Source of the DNA: Sphingomonadales bacterium Ga0077531
Lineage (GTDB): Bacteria; Pseudomonadota; Alphaproteobacteria; Sphingomonadales; Sphingomonadaceae
NCBI GenBank assembly: GCA_001464915.1
Contig: LNED01000033.1
Coordinates: 124,001-188,000, forward strand
DNA: 64,000 bases
Direction: 5' to 3'
The notes below the pieces were generated by a model, which was not told the DNA's origin, made no database searches, and worked only from the letters and a program-made list of their open reading frames with translations. Positions 30,273-38,249 of this stretch are shown here, piece after piece (the stretch's first letter is position 1; every line of letters begins with the position of its first letter). Both the position numbers and the translations under genes were made by a program.

Positions 30273-31712
30273 ATGAAACTCAAATCCACCTACCCGCTTT
30301 ATCTCAACAACAAGGCGGTGCACCCCAACACCGACTTGGAGGTGACAGACAAATACACCGGCGAGGTCGCGTTCCGCACCGCACTCGCCACGCCCGATGT
30401 GATCGAGGAAGCCATTGCCGGCGCGGTGCGTGCTGCGGAACCGATGGCGCGGCTGGCTTCGTACGAGAAGCAGGGCGTGCTGATGCACTGCGTCGCGCGG
30501 TTCCGTGAAAGGTTCGAAGAACTCGCCTATGCGCTGTGTGTCGAGGCGGGCAAGCCGATCAAGGATGCTGAGGGCGAGGTCACCCGCCTGATCGATACCT
30601 TCCGCATCGCAGCGGAAGAATCTGTGCGCAATTACGGCGAAGTCCAGCCGCTCGACATTTCGGCGCGGGCCAAGGGTTACATGGGGATGTGGAAGCGCGT
30701 GCCGATCGGGCCATGCAGCTTTATCTCGCCGTTCAACTTCCCGCTAAACCTGGCCGCACACAAGATCGCGCCCGCGATTGCAATGGGCTGCCCGTTTGTG
30801 ATGAAGCCGGCGAGCAAAACGCCGCTCGGCGCGATCATCATGGGCGAAGTGCTGGCCGAATGCGATGTGCTGCCCGAAGGCGCATTCAGCATCCTGCCCG
30901 CCAGCCGCGACGGGGCCGATCTGTTCACCACCGATGAGCGGCTGAAACTGCTCAGCTTTACCGGATCACCGGGCGTGGGCTGGGATCTGAAAGCCAAGGC
31001 TGGCAAGAAAAAGGTCGTGCTCGAACTCGGCGGCAATGCGGCGGTGATCATCGACAAGGACGCCGATCTGGCCGACGCCCTGGAGCGGGTGATCTTCGGC
31101 GCGTTTTACCAGTCGGGCCAGTCCTGCATCGGGGTGCAGCGCATCCTGATCCACGCCGACGTTTACGATGCCTTCAAGGCAATGCTGGTCGCCAAGGCCA
31201 AGACGCTGATCGCGGGCGACCCCAAGCAACGCGACACCTTCATCGGCCCGATGATCTCGGATGGCGAGGCCAAGCGGTTGAAGGGCTGGATCGACGAAGC
31301 CGTGGCCGCAGGCGCAACCCTGCTCTGCGGCGGCGGATTGTCGCGCGGTAATATGCTGGAGGCGACGCTGCTCGAAGGCGTGCCCGATGGCGCCAAGGCG
31401 AAGAACGAGGAAGCCTTTGGCCCGCTCGCGATCCTGCAACGATTCGATGATTTCGACGCGGCGCTGGACGAGGTCAACAACTCCAAATTCGGGCTGCAAG
31501 CGGGCATCTTCACCCGCGACCTGTTCCAGATGTTCGACGCATGGGACAGGCTCGACGTCGGCGGCGTGGTGATCAACGATGTGCCGAGCTACCGCGTGGA
31601 CAATATGCCCTATGGCGGGGTCAAGGACTCAGGCCTGGGCCGCGAAGGCGTGCGGTTTGCGATGGAGGATATGAGCGAGATCCGGAATTTGGTGGTTCGG
31701 AGAACGTCCTGA
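30273..31712 (+). CDS. NAD(P)-dependent aldehyde dehydrogenase
   Basis: A 479-residue ALDH-superfamily enzyme with catalytic Cys285 (GQSCIG), general base Glu251 (LELGGN), cofactor loop FTGSPGVGWDLK and the C-terminal MPYGGVKDSGLGREG. It probably oxidises the aldehyde or semialdehyde produced by, or linked to, the ThDP enzyme encoded 16 bases upstream. The specific substrate is unknown. Downstream lies a family 2 structured repeat. Confidence 0.88.
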   Translation: MKLKSTYPLYLNNKAVHPNTDLEVTDKYTGEVAFRTALATPDVIEEAIAGAVRAAEPMARLASYEKQGVLMHCVARFRERFEELAYALCVEAGKPIKDAEGEVTRLIDTFRIAAEESVRNYGEVQPLDISARAKGYMGMWKRVPIGPCSFISPFNFPLNLAAHKIAPAIAMGCPFVMKPASKTPLGAIIMGEVLAECDVLPEGAFSILPASRDGADLFTTDERLKLLSFTGSPGVGWDLKAKAGKKKVVLELGGNAAVIIDKDADLADALERVIFGAFYQSGQSCIGVQRILIHADVYDAFKAMLVAKAKTLIAGDPKQRDTFIGPMISDGEAKRLKGWIDEAVAAGATLLCGGGLSRGNMLEATLLEGVPDGAKAKNEEAFGPLAILQRFDDFDAALDEVNNSKFGLQAGIFTRDLFQMFDAWDRLDVGGVVINDVPSYRVDNMPYGGVKDSGLGREGVRFAMEDMSEIRNLVVRRTS

Positions 31713-31716
31713 TTGC

Positions 31717-31815
31717 AAGGCCCCCTCCGGGGCCTTGTCCTCGGTGCGTTCCTTCCGCTTCGCTACAGGGCACCTGCGGGCGCGCAGTCGCGCTTGCGGG
31801 TCGCCATGCGACCCG
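31717..31815. repeat. Structured intergenic repeat, family 2, copy A
   Basis: Three hairpins in a row. Hairpin 1 is AAGGCCCC, loop CTCC, GGGGCCTT (31717-31736). Hairpin 2 is GCGCG, loop CAGT, CGCGC (31780-31793). Hairpin 3 is CGGGTCGC, loop CAT, GCGACCCG (31797-31815). The linker holds TCCGCTTCGCT and GGGCACCTGCGGG. Copy B at 34293 has the same linker and loop 1 but different, still complementary, stem sequences. It lies between convergent genes. Confidence 0.8.
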
Positions 31816-31841
31816 ATCTTTTGCCCGCAGCACCCGCGGCT

Positions 31842-32255
31842 CTACCCCTCCTCCAGCAACAACAACACCGCCGTCACCTCCAGCCGCTCCATCGCCCCGA
31901 AGCGGTGATCGACCTGCGTGATCGTGGCATCGGCCACCAATTGCCCGGGGATGCGGAACTCGTGATCGGGCAGGCGCTCGATCAGCTCCTCGCCGCCGAC
32001 CACCGCGTCGGCGCCGCAGAATTCCAGCACGACCTCGTGCCGGGTGCCGGTGAAGGTGATCGAGGCCCAGGCTTTCTCCTCATGCGTGATCAAGGTCCCT
32101 GCGCCGCCGGTAAGCGCCATCAGCGCGGTGCGCACGCGGTCGGCCGTGGTGCGGCGCGCGCGGTGGGCTGGGCGGGTCTCGGATTTGACCTCAATCTCGG
32201 CGAAATCGGCGAACAGGTGCGCGAAGGGATCGCGGAGGGATTCGGTCAGCATCAT
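31842..32255 (-). CDS. Unknown protein, second gene of the Cro-like operon
   Basis: A 137-residue protein, not recognised. A basic N-terminal third (KSETRPAHRARRTTADRVRTAL) precedes a mainly beta C-terminal part (EVVLEFCGADAVVGGEEL, EFRIPGQLVADATIT, VTAVLLLLEEG). A strong GAAGGAGG ribosome-binding site and an ATGA overlap with the 67-residue HTH gene show tight coupling. The predicted role is linked to that regulator; nothing more can be said from sequence. Confidence 0.6.
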   Translation of the reverse strand: MMLTESLRDPFAHLFADFAEIEVKSETRPAHRARRTTADRVRTALMALTGGAGTLITHEEKAWASITFTGTRHEVVLEFCGADAVVGGEELIERLPDHEFRIPGQLVADATITQVDHRFGAMERLEVTAVLLLLEEG

Positions 32256-32455
32256 GCGGCCTCCTTCAATTCGCACGCTGCGCGGTCGGCATAGCCCTGC
32301 ATCCATGCGCGGGTGCGCAGTTCGGTATCGGGGCGGGGGATGCGCCCCATCCGCAAGTCGAGCACGAAGCGCGGGTCATGGGCGGCAAGCCGCCCGAATT
32401 TGGTTGCGGGCATGGAATGCGTCCGCAGGAAGGTTTCGATGGTCCGAAGCAGCAT
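32252..32455 (-). CDS. Cro-like 67-residue helix-turn-helix protein
   Basis: A small basic protein. Residues about 13-45 (HSMPATKFGRLAAHDPRF, then VLDLRMGRIPRPDTEL) read as an HTH. They line up with the HTH of the divergent S24 repressor: both share the pattern small residue, Leu/Phe, Asp/Asn-Pro, aromatic, then Arg/Lys-Gly-x-Pro-Arg. The start is ATG at 32455, 135 bases from the S24 gene start. It is coupled to the downstream 137-residue gene. The comparison to Cro is structural inference. Confidence 0.65.
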   Translation of the reverse strand: MLLRTIETFLRTHSMPATKFGRLAAHDPRFVLDLRMGRIPRPDTELRTRAWMQGYADRAACELKEAA

Positions 32456-32525
32456 GGTTTGCGTCCCTGTTGAAGCTTGCGAGGTGGCGAGACAGTGGTT
32501 TAAGACATTGGGCGATTCGCCTGAT

Positions 32526-32540
32526 GTTCCTGAATTGTTC
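32526..32540 (+). promoter_or_regulatory. SOS-type LexA box, GTTC-N7-GTTC
   Basis: GTTC-CTGAATT-GTTC matches the alphaproteobacterial LexA direct-repeat motif exactly. It overlaps a plausible -35 element (TTGTTC at 32535-32540) of the S24 gene and lies between two divergent regulator genes. The box could be read by LexA or by the S24 protein itself. By chance one would expect one or two such 8-base matches in 64 kb, so its location is the main support. Confidence 0.5.
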
Positions 32541-32590
32541 CAGTTTTTTCCGGGCTTGTCTAGGAAAAATCCTTCGTGTAGGAAGCGCCT

Positions 32591-33271
32591 ATGAAGGAAA
32601 CCCAACAAATCGCCGTCGAAACACTAACGGGCCCGCGCGCCCGCTTGCTGGAATTGTCGCAGGACAGGGGGGTGAGTCTGTCGGCGCTATCCGATCTGCT
32701 GGGGCGCAATCCGTCCTATCTCCAGCAATTCATTCGCAAAGGCAGCCCCCGCAAACTGGAGGAACAGGACCGCGCCAAACTCGCGCAGTTCTTTGGCGTA
32801 GGGGAGGAGGAGCTGCGAGAGCCGCAGGATAATTCCTACGTAAAGCTCCCCAAGCAGCGCGAATCGGGAGAGTGGGTGGATGTGCCCCGGCTCGATGTGG
32901 GCGCGTCCGCCGGGCCGGGCCGGGTGGCGGGGGATGAGGCCGCGTTCGACACCTTCCGCTTCTCGCGGCGCTGGCTGGCCGAACAGGGGCTGGAGCGCGC
33001 GCAGCTCTCGGCGATCACGGTTGAGGGGGATTCGATGGAGCCGCTGCTCAACAATGGCGACGAAATCCTCGTCGATTGCAGCCCGCGCCCGTTTCGCGAC
33101 GGCATCCACGTAGTGCGGCTGGGCGAAACGCTGATGGTGAAGCGCGTCGCCAGCGCCGGGCGCGGGCGGGTGGCGCTATTGTCGCAGAACTTCGCCTACC
33201 CGCCGGTTGAGGTCGCGGCGGATGAGGTCGCGATCATTGGGCGGGTTGTGTGGAAGGGGGGGCGGGTGTGA
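32591..33271 (+). CDS. S24-family self-cleaving repressor, CI-like
   Basis: A 226-residue protein. The N-terminal XRE-like HTH is at about residues 25-65 (LSALSDLLGRNPSYLQQFIRKG), and the C-terminal LexA/CI peptidase domain has Ser148 (GDSMEP) and Lys184 (MVKRV), the usual 36-37 residue spacing. An Ala-Gly in VGASAGPG is the probable autocleavage site. It is not LexA itself: the N-terminus is XRE-type, not winged-helix. It is expected to repress until RecA-stimulated cleavage. It is divergent from the Cro-like gene and overlaps the next gene by GTGA. Confidence 0.85.
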   Translation: MKETQQIAVETLTGPRARLLELSQDRGVSLSALSDLLGRNPSYLQQFIRKGSPRKLEEQDRAKLAQFFGVGEEELREPQDNSYVKLPKQRESGEWVDVPRLDVGASAGPGRVAGDEAAFDTFRFSRRWLAEQGLERAQLSAITVEGDSMEPLLNNGDEILVDCSPRPFRDGIHVVRLGETLMVKRVASAGRGRVALLSQNFAYPPVEVAADEVAIIGRVVWKGGRV

Positions 33272-33564
33272 GTGAGATTCCGACGTTCAAGTTGTCTCGG
33301 TTGCGAGAAATCGGGTGGACGCTTTGGGATCCCATCGGTCTCGCACCGCCTGATGAAGACTTTGAAGACGAGTATGACTCGTATCTCCTCCAAGCTGCGG
33401 CCAAGCTTTGGCGCGCTGAGCCGGATGATCGGGTTTGTGATTATCTGGTTCAGATTGAGCAGGAGCATATGGGGCTGGGTGAAAGTCCGTCTGCGAAAGA
33501 ACGTGCCATTGCCCTCGTTTCAGCATTAAACGCCTATATTGCAGGGCTGCGAAGCGAGGCTTGA
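33268..33564 (+). CDS. Unknown 98-residue acidic protein coupled to the S24 repressor
   Basis: It starts with GTG inside the S24 stop codon (GTGA overlap). It is acidic and rich in aromatic residues, and probably helical (DSYLLQAAAKLWRAEPD, YLVQIEQEHMG, AIALVSALNAYIAGL). It is not recognised, and base composition is less GC-rich than in neighbouring genes. Coupling suggests a role with, or control by, the repressor. Confidence 0.55.
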   Translation: MSEIPTFKLSRLREIGWTLWDPIGLAPPDEDFEDEYDSYLLQAAAKLWRAEPDDRVCDYLVQIEQEHMGLGESPSAKERAIALVSALNAYIAGLRSEA

Positions 33565-33617
33565 TCTTGTCAGGCCCGAAGCTTGCAAATCTGCTCCCCA
33601 GGCGGCACATCCGCCCC

Positions 33618-34289
33618 ATGACCGACACCCAAAAAACCCCGCCCCCCATGCGCGCCGCGATCATTCCGGTGACGCCGCTTCAGCAGAATTGCTCGCTGAT
33701 CTGGTGCACCAAGACCATGAAAGGCGCGCTAGTCGATCCGGGCGGGGATCTCGACAAGCTCAAGGAAGCCGTCGCCAAGGCGGGCGTGACGCTGGAAAAG
33801 CTGCTCGTCACCCACGGGCACCTCGACCATTGCGGGCAGGCGGGGATGCTTGCGGAGGAGCTGGGTCTGCCGATTGAAGGCCCGCACGAGGATGACCGCT
33901 TCTGGATCGACCAGCTCGACAATGACGGCGCGCGTTATTGGATGGTGGCGAAAAGCTTTGAGCCGACCCGCTGGCTGAAGCATGGTGACACGGTGACGGT
34001 GGGCGAGTTGACGCTCGACGTGATCCACTGCCCCGGCCACACGCCAGGCCATGTGGTGTTCTACCACGCGCCCAGCCGCTTCGCTATTGTCGGCGATGTC
34101 TTGTTCCAGGGCAGCATCGGCCGCACAGACTTCCCGCGCGGCAACCATCAGGATTTGATCGACGCGATCACCCAGCGCCTCTGGCCGCTCGGCGAGGACG
34201 TGATGTTCATCCCCGGCCACGGCCCCACCAGCACCTTCGGCCGCGAGCGCAAGACAAACGCGTTTGTGAGCGATTACGCGCTTTCTTGA
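33618..34289 (+). CDS. MBL-fold metallo-hydrolase, glyoxalase II-like
   Basis: A 223-residue protein. The metal-binding motif is THGHLDH, with later ligands in CPGHTPGH, VGDVLFQ and FIPGHGP. It resembles single-domain YcbL/GloB-like hydrolases acting on thioesters. The ATG at 33618 is preferred by position, although the frame is open further upstream and MRAAIIPV (33648) is another candidate. The downstream gap contains a family 2 structured repeat. Confidence 0.83.
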   Translation: MTDTQKTPPPMRAAIIPVTPLQQNCSLIWCTKTMKGALVDPGGDLDKLKEAVAKAGVTLEKLLVTHGHLDHCGQAGMLAEELGLPIEGPHEDDRFWIDQLDNDGARYWMVAKSFEPTRWLKHGDTVTVGELTLDVIHCPGHTPGHVVFYHAPSRFAIVGDVLFQGSIGRTDFPRGNHQDLIDAITQRLWPLGEDVMFIPGHGPTSTFGRERKTNAFVSDYALS

Positions 34290-34292
34290 GTG

Positions 34293-34396
34293 TGCTCGCC
34301 CCTCCGGGCGAGCATCCTCGGCGCTGATCCCTCCGCTTCGCTGCGGGGCACCTGCGGGCGGCCAGTCGGCCTTGCGGCCCGTCCGTTGGCGGGCCG
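34293..34396. repeat. Structured intergenic repeat, family 2, copy B
   Basis: Three hairpins. Hairpin 1 is TGCTCGCCC, loop CTCC, GGGCGAGCA (34293-34314). Hairpin 2 is GGCC, loop AGTC, GGCC (34360-34371). Hairpin 3 is CGGCCCG, 8-base loop, CGGGCCG (34375-34396). The linker TCCGCTTCGCT-x-C-x-GGGCACCTGCGGGCG (34332-34360) is shared with copy A at 31754-31782, while stem sequences differ in a paired way. It lies between convergent genes. Confidence 0.8.
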
Positions 34397-34418
34397 AGGC
34401 GCTCTTATTGCGTCGGGA

Positions 34419-34814
34419 TTACATCACCCCCGCAGCCACCAGCGCGGCCACCACAGCCAGCCCGAGCTGCACCAGCATCGTCGTCAGCGTGCCGATCATC
34501 CGGCCGACCTTGAGGCTCCCGCCGTCCATCCCGAACCCGTGCGCCACGCGGCCGATGAAGTATGCCGCCGCCACATAAGCCAGCCACCAGCTGCCTTTGC
34601 CCGCCAGTTCGATCGCACCTAGCAGCACCAGCACGAAGGCGGTGTTCTCGACATAATTCAGCTGCGCGCGCATCCGGCGTTGCAGCGCTTCGCTCCCGCC
34701 ATCGCCCACGCTGATCTTGAGCGAAGTGCGCAAGCTCCCGATGCGGATCGACAGCCAGATATTGAGGATGGCGGCGGCGGCTGCGGCGGCGAGTGTCACG
34801 GGTAGAATGGTCAT
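34419..34814 (-). CDS. MAPEG family membrane protein
   Basis: A 131-residue integral membrane protein with four predicted helices (about residues 3-22, 55-72, 76-95 and 108-130). The MAPEG signature RRMRAQLNYVEN lies in the first loop/second helix, and AYFIGRVAHGFG follows. Family members are glutathione-dependent transferases or peroxidases; the bacterial role is unknown. The ATG at 34814 gives the normal family length. Confidence 0.82.
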   Translation of the reverse strand: MTILPVTLAAAAAAAILNIWLSIRIGSLRTSLKISVGDGGSEALQRRMRAQLNYVENTAFVLVLLGAIELAGKGSWWLAYVAAAYFIGRVAHGFGMDGGSLKVGRMIGTLTTMLVQLGLAVVAALVAAGVM

Positions 34815-34866
34815 GGATAAAGTGCCCTCAAAGTTGCGCGCCCGTGCTAGGGCGGTGCTGCGCGGG

Positions 34867-34894
34867 TTGCAACGCGCGAATTTTGCGCTATAGC
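34867..34894 (+). promoter_or_regulatory. Sigma-70-type promoter of the rpmF-plsX-fabH operon
   Basis: TTGCAA (34867-34872), a 16-base spacer and TATAGC (34889-34894) lie about 145 bases before rpmF, in a 225-base gap with no other recognised feature. The leader between promoter and gene shows no obvious riboswitch. Confidence 0.5.
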
Positions 34895-35039
34895 GCGCGC
34901 CTTCCCGCCGCTGCTGGCCAAGGAATGCACGCACCTGCTGCGGCTTGTGCGCGTCTATCCCTTGCCGTAAGGGCGACCTTCGAGAAACCTAGCGCCGGTG
35001 GCGCGAACCAACGCATTTATTTCAGGAAATGGTGCCACC

Positions 35040-35216
35040 ATGGCTGTCCCTAAGAGAAAAACTTCGCCCTCCCGCCGCGGCATGCGCCGTTCGCACGATT
35101 CGCTGAAGGTCGAAGCCTTCGGTGAATGCGGCAACTGCGGCGAACTGAAGCGCCCGCACAACATCTGCGGCCACTGCGGCCACTATAACGGGCGTCAGGT
35201 TGTTGCCGTCGGCTGA
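35040..35216 (+). CDS. rpmF: 50S ribosomal protein L32
   Basis: A 58-residue protein beginning [20 protein letters not shown]. It keeps the zinc-ribbon cysteines in [18 protein letters not shown], so this is the zinc-binding form. The start is set by the invariant MAVPKRK. It is first in the conserved rpmF-plsX-fabH-ihfA-merR order. Confidence 0.96.
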   Translation: MAVPKRKTSPSRRGMRRSHDSLKVEAFGECGNCGELKRPHNICGHCGHYNGRQVVAVG

Positions 35217-35254
35217 TTGCCGGTGGCCCGTACAATAAACCGGAGATTAGCACG

Positions 35255-36361
35255 ATGATCTTGCCGCGTATCGCCGTAGACGCGATGGGCGGGGATGAAG
35301 GCGTGCGCGTGATGATTGAAGGCGCGGCGCTGGCCCGCCGCGATCATGACAAGTTCAACTTTCTGCTGGTTGGTGATGGCAAGCGGATCGAAGCCGCACT
35401 CGAACATCACCCGAACCTGCGTGCGGCCTCCGAAATCCTCCATTGCGATGATGTGGTGGGCGGCGATGAGTTGCCCAGTAAAGCGATCCGCCGCGCCAAG
35501 ACTACGTCGATGGGGCTTGCGGTCAATGCTGTGAAAACCGGCGCAGCTGGCGCAGCTGTCAGTGCGGGCAACACCGGCGCGCTGATGGCGATGAGCAAGC
35601 TTGCGCTACGCACCATGCCGGGGATTGATCGCCCCGCGCTCGCCGCGATTATGCCGACCTTGCAGGCGCATGATGTGGTGATGCTCGATCTGGGCGCCAA
35701 TACCGGAGCTGACGCGCGCAATCTGGTGCAGTATGCGGTGATGGGCGCGGCCTATTCGCGGATTGTGACCGGGTTTGATCGACCGGTCGTCCGCTTGCTC
35801 AATATCGGCACCGAAGAAATCAAAGGCACCGAAGAACTGCGCGATGCCGCTGCGATGCTCACCGCCGCCTCGGCGCGCGAAGATGGCGGGCTGGCGTTGA
35901 TTTTCGATGGATTTGTCGAAAGCGACAAGATCAACCGCGGCGAAACCCATGTGGTGGTGACTGACGGGTTCTCCGGCAATATCGCGTTGAAGGCGATCGA
36001 AGGTTCGGCCCGGTTCGTAACCGATCTGCTGAAGCAGGCGTTTACCAGCTCATTGCGGTCGAAGATCGGGTTCCTGGTCTCCCGCCCAGCGACCGAGCTG
36101 CTGAAGCACCACCTTGATCCGAACAACCACAATGGCGCGGTGTTCCTCGGCCTCAACGGCGTGGTGGTCAAAAGCCACGGCAGCGCCAATGCCAAGGGCG
36201 TCGCCCACGCGGTGGCGGTGACCGCGCGGCTGCTCGAAAATAAGCTGACCGAACGGATCGCGCATGATCTGGCCGCGCTGGGAGAAGGCGCGCTGACCAA
36301 GAATGGGCACAAGAACGGGGCGAGCAAGGCTGCGCCCAAGGATAATGAGGCATCCGCGTGA
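35255..36361 (+). CDS. plsX: Phosphate acyltransferase PlsX
   Basis: A 368-residue peripheral membrane enzyme that converts acyl-ACP to acyl-phosphate for phospholipid synthesis. Diagnostic segments are [37 protein letters not shown] and [12 protein letters not shown]. It is 38 bases after rpmF and overlaps fabH by GTGA, showing coupling of phospholipid and fatty acid initiation. Confidence 0.96.
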   Translation: MILPRIAVDAMGGDEGVRVMIEGAALARRDHDKFNFLLVGDGKRIEAALEHHPNLRAASEILHCDDVVGGDELPSKAIRRAKTTSMGLAVNAVKTGAAGAAVSAGNTGALMAMSKLALRTMPGIDRPALAAIMPTLQAHDVVMLDLGANTGADARNLVQYAVMGAAYSRIVTGFDRPVVRLLNIGTEEIKGTEELRDAAAMLTAASAREDGGLALIFDGFVESDKINRGETHVVVTDGFSGNIALKAIEGSARFVTDLLKQAFTSSLRSKIGFLVSRPATELLKHHLDPNNHNGAVFLGLNGVVVKSHGSANAKGVAHAVAVTARLLENKLTERIAHDLAALGEGALTKNGHKNGASKAAPKDNEASA

Positions 36362-37332
36362 ACGGATCGCGCATTCTGGGTACTGGATCGGCGCTTCCTC
36401 GGCGGATTGTGACCAATGCCGAATTGGCCGAGCGAGTCGACACCTCGGACGAGTGGATTGTTGAACGCACTGGCATCCGGCAGCGGCACATTGCCGAACC
36501 TGATGAGACCACCGGGACACTTGCGACCGCTGCGGCGCGCGCGGCGCTTGCCGATGCAGGGATCGATGCGTCATCAATCGGACTGATCGTGTTGGCGACC
36601 GCCACGCCCGACAATACCTTCCCGGCCACCGCCACCAAGGTGCAGGCCGCGCTCGGCTGCAACGGCGGGATCGCGTTTGATGTTGCGGCGGTGTGTTCGG
36701 GATTCCTCTATGCTCTCGCTGCCGCCGATTCGATGCTGCGCACCGGGATGGCAAAACGCGCGCTGGTGATCGGTGCGGAGACATTCAGCCGAATCCTCGA
36801 TTGGGATGATCGCACCACCTGCGTCTTGTTTGGCGATGGGGCAGGGGCCGTGGTGCTCGAAGCGCCGTCGGGCGAAGCGAGCGGCAAAGACGCCCCCGGC
36901 ATCATTGGCACCCGGCTGCACGCCGATGGCGGCTGCCACGACCTGCTTTATGTCGATGGCGGGCCATCCACCACGCAGACTGTTGGCCATGTGCGGATGC
37001 GGGGGCCGGAAGTGTTCCGGCATGCAGTGGTCAACCTGTCGAGCGTGCTGCGCGAAGTGCTTGAAGAAACAGGCGTTTCGGTTGATGAAATCGACTGGGT
37101 GGTGCCGCATCAGGCCAATGCGCGCATTCTCGACGCGACGGCAAGGAAGCTCGGCATTTCGCCCGATAAGGTGATCGTGACGGTGGATCGGCACGCCAAC
37201 ACCTCCGCCGCATCCGTACCGCTTGCGCTCGATACCGCGCGGCGCGATGGGCGGATCAAGGCGGGTGATTTGGTTATGCTCGAAGCGATGGGCGGCGGGT
37301 TCACCTGGGGCGCAAGCCTGATCCGGCTTTGA
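36358..37332 (+). CDS. fabH: 3-oxoacyl-ACP synthase III
   Basis: A 324-residue condensing enzyme that starts fatty acid chains from acetyl-CoA and malonyl-ACP. The triad is Cys113 ([11 protein letters not shown]), His251 (PHQANARI) and Asn281 (HANTSAAS). It has a GTG start overlapping the plsX stop. Confidence 0.96.
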   Translation: MNGSRILGTGSALPRRIVTNAELAERVDTSDEWIVERTGIRQRHIAEPDETTGTLATAAARAALADAGIDASSIGLIVLATATPDNTFPATATKVQAALGCNGGIAFDVAAVCSGFLYALAAADSMLRTGMAKRALVIGAETFSRILDWDDRTTCVLFGDGAGAVVLEAPSGEASGKDAPGIIGTRLHADGGCHDLLYVDGGPSTTQTVGHVRMRGPEVFRHAVVNLSSVLREVLEETGVSVDEIDWVVPHQANARILDATARKLGISPDKVIVTVDRHANTSAASVPLALDTARRDGRIKAGDLVMLEAMGGGFTWGASLIRL

Positions 37333-37479
37333 TCGCTGGGGTGCCGACCCGGCAAAATGTCCCGTTGCCTAACACAATTGCTGAAAACTCAACATTCGGC
37401 TTGGCATCGCATTGCAAAACCGTAGAAAATTCGTAAGCTGTAGGTCTTCGATCGGGTCGCGCCGCGAAGGAGAACAGGC

Positions 37480-37779
37480 ATGATGCGTTCGGTAGGAACA
37501 CTCACCCGCGCCGATCTGGCGGAAACCATCAATCGCAAGATGGGTTTCAGCCGGGCCGAGTCGCTTGAAATGGTAGAAGCCATCCTCGGCAAAATGAGCG
37601 ATGCGCTCGCCAAGGGTGAAAACGTCAAGATTTCCGGTTTCGGCAGCTTTGTGCTGCGCGACAAGAATGAACGGATTGGCCGCAATCCCAAAACCGGGGT
37701 TGAAGTGCCGATTACCCCGCGCCGGGTGATGACCTTCCGCGCCAGCCAATTGCTCAAGGAACGGATCACCAAAGGGTGA
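37480..37779 (+). CDS. ihfA: Integration host factor subunit alpha
   Basis: A 99-residue DNA-bending protein of the HU/IHF fold: [26 protein letters not shown], the ISGFGSF core, the flexible arm with [12 protein letters not shown] and the C-terminal [23 protein letters not shown] lies upstream of the ATG. The 147-base gap before it probably holds its own promoter. Confidence 0.95.
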   Translation: MMRSVGTLTRADLAETINRKMGFSRAESLEMVEAILGKMSDALAKGENVKISGFGSFVLRDKNERIGRNPKTGVEVPITPRRVMTFRASQLLKERITKG

Positions 37780-37811
37780 TCTGCACCCCTGTTTTTAGAA
37801 CAACGTGAGGT

Positions 37812-38246
37812 TTGATGACCGGTTTCGATGACCGCAAGGACGACGGCGCACTGCGCACGATCGGTGAAGTCAGCGAAGCGCTCGGCATCAAACCGCATGT
37901 GCTGCGGTATTGGGAAGCACAGTTTCCGCTGCTCAAACCGCTGAAACGCAGTGGCGGACGGCGTTATTACCGGCCCAGCGATGTCGCGCTGGTTGAGACG
38001 ATCGACCGGTTGGTCAACCGCGAAGGCTACACGTTGAAGGGCGCTGAAGCAGTTCTGCGCGCGTCGGGCAAATCCGATCTCGACCGCCGGGCTGTTGATC
38101 GCCGCAGTGGTGACCGGCGGGGGGATGGTGAGTCCGCTGACGCCCCCGGCGTGCGGCTGATGGTGTCCGAAGGGCCGGATATGACCGATACGATTGCCGG
38201 ATTGAAAGCGATCCGCGCAAAGCTGGTCGCCGCGCTGGAAGCGTAG
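37812..38246 (+). CDS. MerR family transcriptional regulator
   Basis: A 144-residue protein. The winged-helix MerR domain (IGEVSEALGIKPHVLRYWEAQFP through RRYYRPSDVALVE) is at about residues 18-60. A short charged linker follows, then a C-terminal helix (IAGLKAIRAKLVAALEA). It has no Cys, so it is unlikely to sense metals. It is conserved after ihfA in related genomes; the target is unknown. It ends three bases before the convergent smc gene. Confidence 0.88.
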   Translation: MMTGFDDRKDDGALRTIGEVSEALGIKPHVLRYWEAQFPLLKPLKRSGGRRYYRPSDVALVETIDRLVNREGYTLKGAEAVLRASGKSDLDRRAVDRRSGDRRGDGESADAPGVRLMVSEGPDMTDTIAGLKAIRAKLVAALEA

Positions 38247-38249
38247 GGG

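Noticed and set aside
32591..33271. Prophage remnant around the S24 repressor
   Set aside because: No integrase, terminase, portal, tail or lysis gene and no att-like repeats are visible; flanking genes are metabolic.
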